DNA of 64,000 bases from Pseudomonadota bacterium (lineage in GTDB: Bacteria; Pseudomonadota; Gammaproteobacteria; Burkholderiales; Gallionellaceae), in assembly GCA_021782365.1 (NCBI GenBank), contig JAJXVB010000005.1, positions 90,082-154,081 of the forward strand, read 5' to 3'. Position 1 is the first letter of the stretch; every line of letters starts with the position of its first letter. Below, one piece after another: positions 44,837-55,326 of this stretch. Made by a program: the position numbers and the translations under genes. A model generated the notes under the pieces. It had not been told where the DNA came from. It did not search any database and was given only the letters and a program-made list of their open reading frames with translations.

Positions 44837-46033
44837 ATGACGGATAGCCTGCTCTATCTCGTCCACCGCATACCCTATCCGCCGAACAAGGGGGACAAGA
44901 TCAGGTCCTATCATCTGTTGAAGCATCTGGCCGCAAGATACGAGGTCCATGTGGGCGCATTCGTGGACGACGAAAACGACTGGCGTTATCAGGATGATTT
45001 GAGGAGCATCTGCAAGTCCTGCTTTCTGGCGCCCATGAATCCGGGGAGCGCGAAGCTGAAGAGCCTTGGAGGCCTATTCAAAAATGAAGCCCTGACGCTT
45101 CCGTATTACAGGAGCGAAAAACTCGATGAATGGGTGAAGCGCACGATCAAAGAGAAAATGATAGACCGCATCGTCGTCTTCTCCTCGGCGATGGCTCAGT
45201 ATGTAGAGAATGCCGATGCCATCCGCATCATGGATTTCGTGGACGTGGATTCGGACAAATGGAAACAGTATGCGAACGCCAAGCCATGGCCCCTGAACTG
45301 GCTGTACCGCAGGGAAGGAAGGCTGCTTCTGGATCATGAGCGGAAGATTGCGAAAAGTTTCGACGCATCCTTTTTCGTCTCCCCCCATGAGGCCGAGCTC
45401 TTCAGGAGCCTCTCCCCGGAGGCAAAAAACAAGATACATCATTTCAGCAACGGGGTCGATGCGGAATACTTTTCACCGATCCTGAGTTTCGGGAACCCTT
45501 ACAGCCCGGACGAGAAGCCGCTGGTCTTCACGGGCGCGATGGACTACTGGCCGAACGTGGACGCAGTGACATGGTTCGCCCGCGAAATCTTCCCTGAGAT
45601 TGAGAAGAAGGAGCCTAATGCGCGCTTCTACATCGTGGGATCCAATCCTTCGAAGGCCGTTCTTCAGCTGGCAGAGCTTTCCGGAATCCAGGTCACGGGA
45701 AGAGTAGAGGACGTGCGTCCCTATCTCGCCCATGCGAGGCTCGCTGTCGCCCCACTCAGGGTCGCGAGAGGCGTGCAGAACAAGGTTCTGGAGGCGATGT
45801 CGATGGCGAAACATGTCATCGCATCGCCACAGGCGATGGAGGGCATAGAAGCCTCCGCAGGCTGCCACGTCGCGAACGACGCGAAAGAGTTTTCGGAAAT
45901 GACCCTGCGTCAGATGAACGCAGAAAAAAATCCAATTGGCAGAATCGAGATACTCGCAAGATACGACTGGGAAAAAAATCTCTCCGCGATAGACCGCTTC
46001 CTGGAAAATCCATTTAAAGGAGAAAAGTCATGA
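44837..46033 (+). CDS. XrtA-system GT4 glycosyltransferase (TIGR03087 type)
   Basis: A 398-residue GT-B enzyme from the ATG at 44837. The N-terminus is LLYLVHRIPYPPNKGDKIRSYH, the family's acceptor-side signature. The donor half has VFTGAMDYWPNVDAVTWFA, GRVEDVRPYLAHARLAVAPLR and GVQNKVLEAMSM. It adds one sugar of the repeat unit on the cytoplasmic face. Its stop overlaps the xrtA start. Confidence 0.92.
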   Translation: MTDSLLYLVHRIPYPPNKGDKIRSYHLLKHLAARYEVHVGAFVDDENDWRYQDDLRSICKSCFLAPMNPGSAKLKSLGGLFKNEALTLPYYRSEKLDEWVKRTIKEKMIDRIVVFSSAMAQYVENADAIRIMDFVDVDSDKWKQYANAKPWPLNWLYRREGRLLLDHERKIAKSFDASFFVSPHEAELFRSLSPEAKNKIHHFSNGVDAEYFSPILSFGNPYSPDEKPLVFTGAMDYWPNVDAVTWFAREIFPEIEKKEPNARFYIVGSNPSKAVLQLAELSGIQVTGRVEDVRPYLAHARLAVAPLRVARGVQNKVLEAMSMAKHVIASPQAMEGIEASAGCHVANDAKEFSEMTLRQMNAEKNPIGRIEILARYDWEKNLSAIDRFLENPFKGEKS

Positions 46034-47517
46034 AGACCATTTGGCAGAAGGCCATCGCCTCCGTTTTCGCAACGGTCGCTTTTCTCCTCTTCATATACCG
46101 CGACGCCGCAGAATATACGGTCAAGACCTGGATGGACAACGGGACCTACACTCACGGCTTTTTGATCTTCCCGATCAGCATCTGGCTGATATGGAGAAAG
46201 CGAAAAGTGCTCTCGGCATATACCCCCGTGCCCAGCTATCGAGGGATCATCGCGATCATTCTTTCGGCGCTGCTCTGGCAGATAGGGCATCAGGCGGGCG
46301 CGATGGTGGTCGAGCAGTACAGCGTGGTCTTCATGATCATCGCATCAGTCTGGACCCTGCTAGGGACCGAAGTCTTCCGCCTGATCCTCTTTCCGATGTT
46401 CTTCCTGCTCTTCTCCGTCCCTTTCGGCGAGGCGCTGATTCCCCCGATGATGAACTTCACCGCCGACTTCACCGTCGCCGCCCTTCAGCTCACCGGCATC
46501 CCCGTTTACCGCGAAGGCACTTTCTTCAGCCTGCCAAGCGGCAACTGGTCAGTGGTCGAGGCCTGCAGCGGCCTTCGCTATTTCGTCTCGTCTCTTACCC
46601 TGGGGACCCTCTACGCGTATCTGAGCTACAGGAGCATTGCAAGGCGGATCATCTTCATCGCGATATCCGCCCTCACCCCCGTGATCGCGAACGGCCTTCG
46701 CGCCTACATGATCGTGATGATAGGGCACCTGAGCGGAATGAGGCTCGCAACAGGCGTGGACCACATCATCTACGGTTGGATCTTCTTCGGCATCGTGATG
46801 CTGCTCCTCTTCTGGCTGGGCTCATTCTTTCATGACAACCTGAACGACCAGCCTGTTCCCGCCCCTAACCCATCGCAGCACCAGTCATACAGGTTCATCC
46901 CGGTTCTTGTTGCGATCGCGGTCCCATCCCTGCTCTCGCCGCTTTACGCGGCCCATCTCGACAGCAAACTCGGGGGCCCCGTCAAAATCACGCTCGCCGC
47001 TCCTTCGGGATCGTGGCAGTTGGATCCTGCTCCCCTATCGGACTGGGTCCCGCACTATCTCGGAAGCAAGGCGGCCATTTCAGAAACCTATGCAAATGAC
47101 GGCGACAGGGTATCCCTCTACATCGGCTACTACCGGGGACAGTCGCGCGGCTCCGAGCTCGTCACGTCGACCAACCAGCTCGTGACGACCAGCAACAGGG
47201 AATGGGGAAATCTGGGAGAGAAGAAACAGACCCTGAACATCGATGGCCAGCGCGTGCCCATGATCGAGGCAAGCCTGCGTTCGGATAAGCAGAGGCTCAT
47301 CGTCTGGGAATGGTACTGGGTGGACGGGAGATGGGTGATCAATCCCTATGTCGCGAAGCTGCTGGAAGCCATATCGAGGATGGCGAAAGGTCGTGACGAT
47401 TCGGCCGTGATCATGCTCGCGGCACCCGAACATCGGAAGGAGACCCTCGGGAATTTCGCTGCGGACATGCTGCCCGGCATAGAGTCATCGCTGAAACAGG
47501 CAACACATGAAGAATAG
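46030..47517 (+). CDS. xrtA: Exosortase A fused to an EpsI-type domain
   Basis: A 495-residue membrane protein. About eight helices carry the exosortase catalytic triad C179 (VEACSGLRY), R224 (NGLRAY) and H245 (GVDHIIYGW). After residue 290 a periplasmic EpsI/DUF3485 domain begins with PAPLSDWVPHYLG. The fusion is common in betaproteobacterial XrtA. It cleaves at the PEP motif of substrates such as the protein at 25468 and is thought to transfer them onward. The ATGA overlap with the upstream gene and the 11-base overlap with the next place it inside the operon. Confidence 0.96.
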   Translation: MKTIWQKAIASVFATVAFLLFIYRDAAEYTVKTWMDNGTYTHGFLIFPISIWLIWRKRKVLSAYTPVPSYRGIIAIILSALLWQIGHQAGAMVVEQYSVVFMIIASVWTLLGTEVFRLILFPMFFLLFSVPFGEALIPPMMNFTADFTVAALQLTGIPVYREGTFFSLPSGNWSVVEACSGLRYFVSSLTLGTLYAYLSYRSIARRIIFIAISALTPVIANGLRAYMIVMIGHLSGMRLATGVDHIIYGWIFFGIVMLLLFWLGSFFHDNLNDQPVPAPNPSQHQSYRFIPVLVAIAVPSLLSPLYAAHLDSKLGGPVKITLAAPSGSWQLDPAPLSDWVPHYLGSKAAISETYANDGDRVSLYIGYYRGQSRGSELVTSTNQLVTTSNREWGNLGEKKQTLNIDGQRVPMIEASLRSDKQRLIVWEWYWVDGRWVINPYVAKLLEAISRMAKGRDDSAVIMLAAPEHRKETLGNFAADMLPGIESSLKQATHEE

Positions 47518-48643
47518 CGTCCCCCTCATCGCCCATGTGATACACAGGCTGGAAGTGGGCGGCCTGGAAAACGGGCTGGTCAACCTGATCAATCACATCC
47601 CGGAGGACAGATACAGGCATGCCATCCTGTGCATGAAGGGCTATTCCGATTTTTCGGCGAGGATCAGGCGAAAGGATGTATTGCTGATAGACCTCGAGAA
47701 GCGCGAAGGACAGGACTTCATGCTCTACCACAGGCTCTGGAAACACTTCACGGAACTCAAGCCCGACATCGTCCATACCCGCAACCTCGCAGCGCTCGAA
47801 GCCGTCGTGCCCGCGATGCTGACGGGAGTGAAAAGGCGCATACACAGCGAGCATGGACGCGACTTCAACGACATGGAAGGGAACAACAGGAAGCATCTCC
47901 TTTTGCGCCGGGCCTTTCTGCCCGCGACCAGCCATGCGATCGCGCTGTCGCGCGACCTCGAAGACTACCTGCACGAGAAGATAGGCGTGCCACGGCGCAA
48001 GATCACTCAGATATACAACGGCGTCGACACCGAAAAATTCCACCCTTCAGAAGGAAAGAATCCGGCCTTGCCGTTTGCCGATCCGGAACTCGTCGTGTTC
48101 GGAACCGCGGGGCGCATGCAGCCCGTCAAGGACCAGACCAACCTTGTACGCGCCTTCATCAGGATGCTCGAGATCGCACCTCAATTCAGAGACAGGGCGA
48201 GGCTCATGATGATAGGAGAAGGCCCGTTGAGGAATGAGGCTATCTCTCTTCTGGAAGAAGCGGGATGCTCCGGGCTTTCATGGCTTCCCGGATCGCGCGA
48301 CGACGTTGCCGACATCATGCGCCAGATGGATGTCTTCGTGCTCCCTTCGCTTTCCGAGGGAATATCCAACACGATACTCGAGGCGATGGCGACGGGGCTT
48401 CCGGTGATCGCGACCAGGGTCGGCGGAAACGCGGAGCTGGTCGATGAAAACGGAACAGGCCTTCTCGTCCCTCCTGCTGACTCCGAAGCTCTCGCAAGAG
48501 CCATGATAAGATATCTCGAGAATCCGCGGATGATCGCGCGCCACGGAAGCTCGGCAAGACAGAAGGCGGAGCAGTCCTTCAGCATGGACGCCATGGTGAG
48601 CGCCTACCTTCAGGTTTACGACGGCAAGGGCCGCAAGAGATGA
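47507..48643 (+). CDS. XrtA-system GT4 glycosyltransferase (TIGR03088 type)
   Basis: A 378-residue GT-B enzyme. N-terminal VIHRLEVGGLENGLVNLINHIP, then HSEHGRDFND, GTAGRMQPVKDQ in the donor domain and VLPSLSEGISNTILEAMATG with the donor-binding glutamates. It is the second GT4 linked to XrtA. Overlaps the xrtA stop by 11 bases. Confidence 0.92.
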   Translation: MKNSVPLIAHVIHRLEVGGLENGLVNLINHIPEDRYRHAILCMKGYSDFSARIRRKDVLLIDLEKREGQDFMLYHRLWKHFTELKPDIVHTRNLAALEAVVPAMLTGVKRRIHSEHGRDFNDMEGNNRKHLLLRRAFLPATSHAIALSRDLEDYLHEKIGVPRRKITQIYNGVDTEKFHPSEGKNPALPFADPELVVFGTAGRMQPVKDQTNLVRAFIRMLEIAPQFRDRARLMMIGEGPLRNEAISLLEEAGCSGLSWLPGSRDDVADIMRQMDVFVLPSLSEGISNTILEAMATGLPVIATRVGGNAELVDENGTGLLVPPADSEALARAMIRYLENPRMIARHGSSARQKAEQSFSMDAMVSAYLQVYDGKGRKR

Positions 48644-48650
48644 CAGGGAT

Positions 48651-50543
48651 ATGTGCGGAATAACAGGCATCTTCGACACCAGAGGCAAATCTGCAATCCC
48701 GAAGGAACTTCTGGAGGCGATGAACCAGTCGCAGTTCCACAGGGGGCCCGACGAGGGCGGAATCCACATCGAGCCGGGCCTCGGCCTCGGGCACCGCAGG
48801 CTCTCCATCATAGACCTCTCATCGGGGCAGCAGCCCCTTTACAACGAGGATGAAAGCATCGTCGTTGTGTTCAACGGAGAGATTTATAATTTCATCGATC
48901 TGATGCCGGAACTGAAGGAGCTGGGCCACACCTTCAGGACCCACTGCGACACCGAGGTGATCGTTCACGCGTGGGAGGAGTGGGGAGAAAACTGTGTAGA
49001 CCGTTTCCGGGGAATGTTCGCCTTCGCGCTCTGGGACAGGAAAAAGGATACGCTCTTTCTTGCGCGCGACCGGCTGGGCGTGAAGCCCCTTCATTATTCT
49101 TTGCTTTCCGACGGAAGCCTGATCTTCGGCTCCGAGCTCAAGGCGCTGGTCTCCCACCCTGCAATGCGCCGCGAGATCGATCCTCTCGCCGTCGAGGAAT
49201 ACTTCGCCTACGGCTATGTTCCGGAACCCAGAACCATATACAGGGAAGCGATGAAGCTTGAGCCTGGGCACTGCATCTCCATCGTGCGCGGAAAGCCGAT
49301 GCCAAGGCCCAGAAGATACTGGGAAGTGCCCTTCGGATCGACCGGACCCATATCCGAGGAGGATGCCGAAAGGGAGCTGATAGAGAGGCTAAGGGAGGCT
49401 GTCAGGATACGCCTCGTCGCGGAAGTTCCGCTTGGCGCATTCCTCTCGGGAGGGGTGGATTCGGGAGCCGTCGTCGCGATGATGGCTGAGCTTTCGAAGG
49501 ACCCGGTCAACACCTGCTCGATCGCATTCAGTGATCCCAAATTCAACGAAGCGGAATACGCGAGGATGGTCGCTGAACGCTACCATACCTATCACAGCGT
49601 CGAGACCGTGGACGCTGACGATTTCTCGCTCATCGACAGGCTGGCCTCGCTCTACGACGAGCCCTATGCGGACAGCTCGGCGCTTCCCACATACAGGGTA
49701 TGCGAGCTCGCAAGGAAGAGCGTCACTGTCGCACTCTCGGGAGACGGAGGAGACGAGAATTTCGCAGGATACAGGCGCTACCGATACCACATGATGGAAG
49801 AGAGGATGAGATCCGCTCTTCCGCTTGGGATCAGGCGCCCCCTGTTCGGATTTCTGGGCAGCGTCTATCCGAGGCTCGACTGGGCCCCCCGCATGTTCAG
49901 GGCGAAATCCACATTCGAGTCCCTTGCCAGGGATGCGGTCGAGGGCTATTTCCACGAGATATCCGTGCTGCGCAACGATCTCCGGATGAATCTATACAGC
50001 AGAAGATTCAGGAGCGAACTCCAGGGCTACAATGCGATTCAAGTGCTGAAGAAACACGCCGCGAATTCGCCCACAGATGATCCCCTCTCCCTCGTCCAGT
50101 ACCTCGACATGAAGACCTATCTTCCCGGAGACATCCTGACCAAGGTCGACCGCGCGAGCATGGCCCATGCGCTGGAAGTCAGGGTGCCTCTTCTCGACCA
50201 CAAACTCGTCGAATGGGTGTCAGGCCTGCCTCCTGAATTCAAGCTCAAAGGAAACGAAGGCAAGCACATCTTCAAGAAGTCTCTCTCAACCCGCCTTCCG
50301 AACGACATCCTGTACCGGCCGAAGATGGGATTCGCGGTGCCGTTGGCAAGCTGGTTCAGGGGCCCCCTGAAGGAAAGGGTAAGGAAAACCCTGCTGGGCC
50401 AAAGGCTCCTCGACACGGGGATATTCGAAGAGTCGGCGTTGAATCGCCTTCTCGAAGAGCATCAGGACGGAAGGTTCGACCACAGCGCGCCCATCTGGTC
50501 ACTCATGATGTTCGACTCCTTCCTCGCGATGAACGGAAACTGA
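48651..50543 (+). CDS. XrtA-system amidotransferase (AsnB-like)
   Basis: A 630-residue asparagine-synthetase-type protein. Cys2 (MCGITGIF) is the N-terminal nucleophile for glutamine hydrolysis, and RDRLGVKPL and the synthetase motif LSGGVDSGAVVAMM follow. It belongs to the TIGR03108 group of XrtA loci and probably amidates a uronic acid or similar carboxylate in the polymer. Two tight neighbours confirm the operon. Confidence 0.93.
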   Translation: MCGITGIFDTRGKSAIPKELLEAMNQSQFHRGPDEGGIHIEPGLGLGHRRLSIIDLSSGQQPLYNEDESIVVVFNGEIYNFIDLMPELKELGHTFRTHCDTEVIVHAWEEWGENCVDRFRGMFAFALWDRKKDTLFLARDRLGVKPLHYSLLSDGSLIFGSELKALVSHPAMRREIDPLAVEEYFAYGYVPEPRTIYREAMKLEPGHCISIVRGKPMPRPRRYWEVPFGSTGPISEEDAERELIERLREAVRIRLVAEVPLGAFLSGGVDSGAVVAMMAELSKDPVNTCSIAFSDPKFNEAEYARMVAERYHTYHSVETVDADDFSLIDRLASLYDEPYADSSALPTYRVCELARKSVTVALSGDGGDENFAGYRRYRYHMMEERMRSALPLGIRRPLFGFLGSVYPRLDWAPRMFRAKSTFESLARDAVEGYFHEISVLRNDLRMNLYSRRFRSELQGYNAIQVLKKHAANSPTDDPLSLVQYLDMKTYLPGDILTKVDRASMAHALEVRVPLLDHKLVEWVSGLPPEFKLKGNEGKHIFKKSLSTRLPNDILYRPKMGFAVPLASWFRGPLKERVRKTLLGQRLLDTGIFEESALNRLLEEHQDGRFDHSAPIWSLMMFDSFLAMNGN

Positions 50544-50544
50544 A

Positions 50545-51756
50545 ATGCGCATACTGCACATACTCGACCACTCCATCCCGCTGCACAGCGGCTACACATT
50601 CAGGACGGCCGCGATATTGCGCGAGCAGCGCGCGCTTGGCTGGGAGACATTTCATCTCACGAGCGAGAAGCAGACGGGATGCGATGTACCCGAAGAACAT
50701 GCGGACGGCCTGCACTTCTACCGTACTCCGAAGAACGAGGGGGCATTGAGCAGGCTTCCCATATTGAACCAGGTTGCGGTGATGCAGGGCCTGGAAAAGA
50801 GGCTCAAGGAAATCATCCCCATCGTGAAGCCCGACATCCTTCATGCGCATTCCCCCGTTCTCAACGCGCTTCCCGCGATCAGGGCGGGCAGAAGATTCGG
50901 CATCCCCGTGGTCTACGAGGTGCGCGCATTCTGGGAGGACGCTGCGGCAGACCACGGCACGACGACTGAGGGAAGCCTGCGTTACAGAATCACGCGCGCC
51001 CTGGAAACCCATGCCTTCAGGAACGCTGATGCGGTGACGACGATATGCGAGGGATTGAGAAGCGACATCGTGGACCGCGGCATCCCCTCATCGAAGGTGA
51101 CCGTGATCCCCAATGCGGTGGACATAGAGAAATTCTCCTTCGGCGGAATTCCGGACGAGGAGCTGAAGATAAGGCTCGGGCTTTCAGGATCGCGCATTCT
51201 GGGATTCATAGGATCGTTCTACGCATACGAAGGGCTGGACCTTCTGCTGGACGCATTGCCCATCATGCTCCAAAGAGCGCCCGACGTGCGCGTGCTTCTC
51301 GTGGGAGGCGGCCCGCAGGAAGAGGCGCTTAAACAACAGGCAGAAAAACTGGGCATAGCTGACAAGGTCGTCTTCAGCGGACGGGTGCCCCACGCTGATG
51401 TGAACCGCTACTACGATCTCGTCGACGTTCTGGTCTACCCGAGGCACAGGATGAGGCTCACCGAACTCGTCACGCCCTTGAAGCCGCTCGAGGCGATGGC
51501 GCAGGGAAAGCTATTCGCCGCATCAGACGTCGGAGGACACAGGGAGCTCATCAGGGACGGCGAGACCGGCGTGCTCTTCGATGCAGAGGACCCTTTATCG
51601 CTGGCTGAAAAAGTCATCGATCTTCTGCAGGCGACCGAGAGATGGCCTGCGCTGAAGAAGGCGGGGCGCGAATATGTAGAGACGGAGCGCAACTGGAAGG
51701 TCAGCGTTGCGCGCTACATGCCCATATACGAAAAATTTGTCGCATCGAAAGGCTGA
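50545..51756 (+). CDS. XrtA-system GT4 glycosyltransferase (TIGR04063 type)
   Basis: A 403-residue GT-B enzyme. Starts MRILHILDHSIPLHSGYTFR, with YEVRAFWEDAAADHGTT and a donor domain IGSFYAYEGLDLLLDALP, FSGRVPHADVNRYYDLVDVLVYPR. One base separates it from the amidotransferase stop. It is the last gene of the conserved core block; genes beyond it vary between species. Confidence 0.92.
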   Translation: MRILHILDHSIPLHSGYTFRTAAILREQRALGWETFHLTSEKQTGCDVPEEHADGLHFYRTPKNEGALSRLPILNQVAVMQGLEKRLKEIIPIVKPDILHAHSPVLNALPAIRAGRRFGIPVVYEVRAFWEDAAADHGTTTEGSLRYRITRALETHAFRNADAVTTICEGLRSDIVDRGIPSSKVTVIPNAVDIEKFSFGGIPDEELKIRLGLSGSRILGFIGSFYAYEGLDLLLDALPIMLQRAPDVRVLLVGGGPQEEALKQQAEKLGIADKVVFSGRVPHADVNRYYDLVDVLVYPRHRMRLTELVTPLKPLEAMAQGKLFAASDVGGHRELIRDGETGVLFDAEDPLSLAEKVIDLLQATERWPALKKAGREYVETERNWKVSVARYMPIYEKFVASKG

Positions 51757-51786
51757 TTTACAACCGTCCACTGATCACCGAATGAG

Positions 51787-52875
51787 ATGAATTCCTCCCG
51801 TATCTGCATAGTGGGTCCATTGCCTCCCCCATCCGGGGGGATGGCGAATCAATGCAAACAGCTTTCCGCGCTTTTGCAGCAGGATGGCCATCAGGTAGGA
51901 ATCGTGCAGGTCAACGCTCCATACCCGTTTACATGGATCGAAAACATCCGTGGACTGCGCGCGATTTCCCGCCTTGTCCCTTACATTTACCGGCTCTGGT
52001 CTGCAACCGGCAAGACAGATCTTTTGCATGTCATGGCCAACTCCGGATGGTCCTGGCATCTTTATGCCTTTCCTGCCGTATGGATTGCAAAGATTCGAGG
52101 CGTTCCCGTTCTCATCCACTATCACGGAGGAGAGGCAGAGGCTTTCTTCAAAAAAAGCTTTGACTTCATCAAACCTACCATGCGAGCAGCAAATACAGTG
52201 GTCGTTCCTTCCGATTTTCTCCAGCTAGTCTTCCAGAAATTTGGAATATCAGCGACTGTTGTTCCAAACATTGTGAACATAGATCGTTTCTCACCTAAAA
52301 AAAAAGACGTGGACGGATTTCACATCATCGTGACGCGCAATCTTGAAGCGGTATATGACATCAAAACGGCCTTGAAGGCATTCAAAATAGTCCGAGAGAG
52401 AATTCCCGACGCGCGGATGACCATAGCAGGCAGCGGCCCGCTCCTCAAGGATCTGCAAGCTTACTCGGAAGAGTTATACGTTTCAGATTCGGTCAGTTTC
52501 ACCGGGCTAATAGAAAACGAGAAGATGCAAGACCTGTATCAAACGGCTGACCTGATGATCAATCCAAGCCTTGCGGACAACATGCCAATCTCCATCCTTG
52601 AGGCATTGGCCAGCGGTGTCCCTGTGGTGAGCACAAATGTGGGGGGGGTGCCATTCCTGGTGGAAAACGGAAAGACCGCGCTGCTGGTTGATCCTGCCTC
52701 CCCTATAGCTATGGCTGATGCAGTCATCCGCCTGTCGGAAGATCATGACCTTGCAAAACGTCTTTCGGCACGAGGCATCGAACGGGCCAAGGATTTCTCG
52801 TGGGAAAAAATTCGCATACGCTGGGTTGCGATCTATGATTCAATGCTGGCAGACCCCTTTCATAAGCCTTCATGA
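51787..52875 (+). CDS. GT4 glycosyltransferase, AT-richer, with homopolymer tracts
   Basis: A 362-residue GT-B enzyme starting ICIVGPLPPPSGGMANQ, with VSFTGLIENEKMQDLYQTADLMINPSLADNMPISILEAL at the donor site. Composition is visibly more AT-rich than the core genes before it, hinting at later acquisition. It carries nine A (52297-52305) and eight G (52641-52648) inside the reading frame, possible slippage sites. Acceptor and sugar unknown. Confidence 0.88.
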   Translation: MNSSRICIVGPLPPPSGGMANQCKQLSALLQQDGHQVGIVQVNAPYPFTWIENIRGLRAISRLVPYIYRLWSATGKTDLLHVMANSGWSWHLYAFPAVWIAKIRGVPVLIHYHGGEAEAFFKKSFDFIKPTMRAANTVVVPSDFLQLVFQKFGISATVVPNIVNIDRFSPKKKDVDGFHIIVTRNLEAVYDIKTALKAFKIVRERIPDARMTIAGSGPLLKDLQAYSEELYVSDSVSFTGLIENEKMQDLYQTADLMINPSLADNMPISILEALASGVPVVSTNVGGVPFLVENGKTALLVDPASPIAMADAVIRLSEDHDLAKRLSARGIERAKDFSWEKIRIRWVAIYDSMLADPFHKPS

Positions 52876-52885
52876 ACATATAAGC

Positions 52886-54244
52886 ATGAGCCTTTACACG
52901 CACCTTGCATCCTCGGTATTGTTTCCCCTGCATGAGCGCATGAAAGGCCATGACAGCGTGGCGATTCGCCAAAACATGGAAGAATCCCAGTGGTGGGATG
53001 CGGACAGAATCAGGGAACTGCAGTTGTCCAGGCTCAGGGAACTCTTGAGACATGCGAAGGATCACGTACCCTATTACCGGAAGCTCTTCGAAAGAACCGG
53101 ATTCGATCCTGAAAAGTTTGAGAGCCTTTCCGACCTGAAACACCTGCCGCTGCTCACCAAGGCAGAGATACGCGCTCACACCGAAGAACTCAAGGCGGAC
53201 GACGCCCAGGGGCTTGCGCGCTTCAACACGGGAGGCTCTAGCGGTGAGCCCCTGATCTTCTTCATCGGAAACGAGCGCGTGAGCCACGACGTCGCCGCAA
53301 AGTGGCGCGCCACCCGATGGTGGAACGTGGACATAGGAGATCCGGAGATCGTGGTGTGGGGTTCCCCCATCGAGCTCGGAAAGCAGGACAGGATAAAGGC
53401 CATACGCGACAGGCTGCTAAGGACCAAACTGCTCCCCGCCTTCGAGATGTCGGAAAAAAAGCTGGACTCCTTCATCGCGGAAATACGCAAGACCCGCCCC
53501 AGGATGCTCTTCGGCTACCCTTCCGCGCTCGCGCACATCGCCGGGCATTCGAGATCGCGCGGAAAAAGCATGGACGACCTCGGAATCAGGGTCGCGTTCG
53601 TGACATCCGAAGCGCTCTACGACCACCAGCGCAAGGCAATCGAAACCGTCTTCGGCTGCCCCGTCGCAAACGGCTACGGGGGGCGGGACGCGGGCTTCAT
53701 CGCCCACCAGTGCCCGCAAGGGAGCATGCACATCACAGCCGAGGACATCATCGTCGAGATAGTCGATGAAAACGGCACCCCCCTGCCTGCAGGGAGATCC
53801 GGGGAAATCGTGGTCACCCATCTCGCGACGAAGGACTTTCCTTTCATCAGGTATCGCACGGGCGACGTGGGCACGCTAGACGACAGCCCCTGTTCATGCG
53901 GAAGAGGCCTCCCGCTGCTGAAAGAGATACAGGGGAGGACCACCGATTTCGTGATCGCGCAGGACGGCACGGTGATGCACGGACTCTCATTGATCTATAT
54001 ACTTCGCGACCTGCCCGGCATGAGGCAGTTCAAGATCATACAGGAGAGCCTGGATCTCGTCCGTGTTCAGATGGCAGTGGGCGAGGAATTCGCCAATGAA
54101 TCATGCGACACTATAGAGGCCGGAATAAAAAAGAGGCTGGGACAGGGAGTGGCTGTCAGAATCGAACGCATGGAGGAAGTGCCCAAGGAGACATCGGGCA
54201 AATTCCGCTATGTCGTGAGCAGGATGCCCATACAGCACTTCTGA
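52886..54244 (+). CDS. CapK/phenylacetate-CoA ligase-like adenylate-forming enzyme
   Basis: A 452-residue ANL-family protein from ATG 52886. It has LKHLPLLTKAEIRAH, NTGGSSGEPLIFF (P-loop-like motif), NGYGGRDAGFIAHQCPQGSMHI and the hinge RYRTGDVG. The CapK/PaaK group activates aryl or acyl acids, and copies in capsule loci are thought to supply acyl decorations. It is the second adenylating enzyme of the locus beside the one at 26193. A longer frame from 52718 overlaps the preceding gene and is not used. Confidence 0.85.
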   Translation: MSLYTHLASSVLFPLHERMKGHDSVAIRQNMEESQWWDADRIRELQLSRLRELLRHAKDHVPYYRKLFERTGFDPEKFESLSDLKHLPLLTKAEIRAHTEELKADDAQGLARFNTGGSSGEPLIFFIGNERVSHDVAAKWRATRWWNVDIGDPEIVVWGSPIELGKQDRIKAIRDRLLRTKLLPAFEMSEKKLDSFIAEIRKTRPRMLFGYPSALAHIAGHSRSRGKSMDDLGIRVAFVTSEALYDHQRKAIETVFGCPVANGYGGRDAGFIAHQCPQGSMHITAEDIIVEIVDENGTPLPAGRSGEIVVTHLATKDFPFIRYRTGDVGTLDDSPCSCGRGLPLLKEIQGRTTDFVIAQDGTVMHGLSLIYILRDLPGMRQFKIIQESLDLVRVQMAVGEEFANESCDTIEAGIKKRLGQGVAVRIERMEEVPKETSGKFRYVVSRMPIQHF

Positions 54245-54306
54245 TGGCCATGCAATCACAACGACACATGAAAAGACTATATTGCCACGAACTTAGAGGC
54301 TGATCG

Positions 54307-55311
54307 ATGAACCCAAAACCCATCATGCTTTTCGGAATGCCGCGTTCAGGCACTACATGGATAGGAAAAATCTTTGACAGTCATCCGGATACGCTATATC
54401 GCCACGAGCCTGACAGCTGGGGCCTGCTGAACGATATTCCACTGCTGCCTCCAAAGGAAAATACGGCACAATATGCGCCCATCATAGATGGGTTCATCGC
54501 ATCCATACCGCGGATGAACAAAACCAAGGTGAGCGCCACCATGCCGGTCTTCCGCAAAAATTATTATTCCCCTCTACAGTTCTGGCTGCTGAACCTCAAC
54601 ATCAGAACATCCAAGCTGCTCGGCAAGGTCTTCGGCGAAGTAGGTACACCTCAATTCATCGATTACCGGTCCGGAAAAAACATACGCCTGGTCTGGAAGT
54701 CCATAGAATCACTCGGCCGGCTGGGCGTGATCGCACAGCGCGATTGCAGCGCAATTCACCTCGTCCGCCATCCCTGCGGCTACATTTCATCCGTTCTGAG
54801 GGGTGAATCGAAAAGCAAGTTTACGAGCTCGACCCCTACCAGCGATGACTTCGAGCTATTCGAAATGCTGCTGCACACGGAAAAGGCCATAGAGCTGGGA
54901 CTGACGCTGGAACAACTGAAGCAGATGACGGCGATCGAAAGGCTTGCATGGCGCTGGGTATTGTTCAACGAAAAGGCATACAACGACACCAGGGGTATGA
55001 AAAACTGCATGCTCTCGCTGTATGAGGACTTCTGCGACGATCCAGAGGGCAGCGCGCGCAGGCTTTTCGAATTCTGCGGACTGGACTGGCATCCTCAGGT
55101 TGCTGGTTTTCTGCAGAACAGCACGGCCAGCGAAAACAGTTCCTACTATAGTGTTTTCAAGGACCCAAAAAAATCTGCGAACAAATGGCAAAACGAATTG
55201 TCCGATCAGGAAATCTCGGCGATCATGAAGATCGCATCGACGAGCGAAGTGGGTCGACTCTATCTGTCCGACATTCCACATACCATTACCCTGCCTAATG
55301 CGGCAGTTTGA
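54307..55311 (+). CDS. Sulfotransferase family protein (first in EPS locus)
   Basis: A 334-residue protein with the PAPS phosphosulfate loop FGMPRSGTTWIG at residues 9-20 and a second PAPS segment HLVRHPCGYISSVLRG near 150. No TPR or signal peptide. It would sulfate the polysaccharide or its lipid-linked precursor in the cytoplasm. A 62-base gap precedes it. Confidence 0.85.
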   Translation: MNPKPIMLFGMPRSGTTWIGKIFDSHPDTLYRHEPDSWGLLNDIPLLPPKENTAQYAPIIDGFIASIPRMNKTKVSATMPVFRKNYYSPLQFWLLNLNIRTSKLLGKVFGEVGTPQFIDYRSGKNIRLVWKSIESLGRLGVIAQRDCSAIHLVRHPCGYISSVLRGESKSKFTSSTPTSDDFELFEMLLHTEKAIELGLTLEQLKQMTAIERLAWRWVLFNEKAYNDTRGMKNCMLSLYEDFCDDPEGSARRLFEFCGLDWHPQVAGFLQNSTASENSSYYSVFKDPKKSANKWQNELSDQEISAIMKIASTSEVGRLYLSDIPHTITLPNAAV

Positions 55312-55326
55312 TCGGACAGGCAAAAC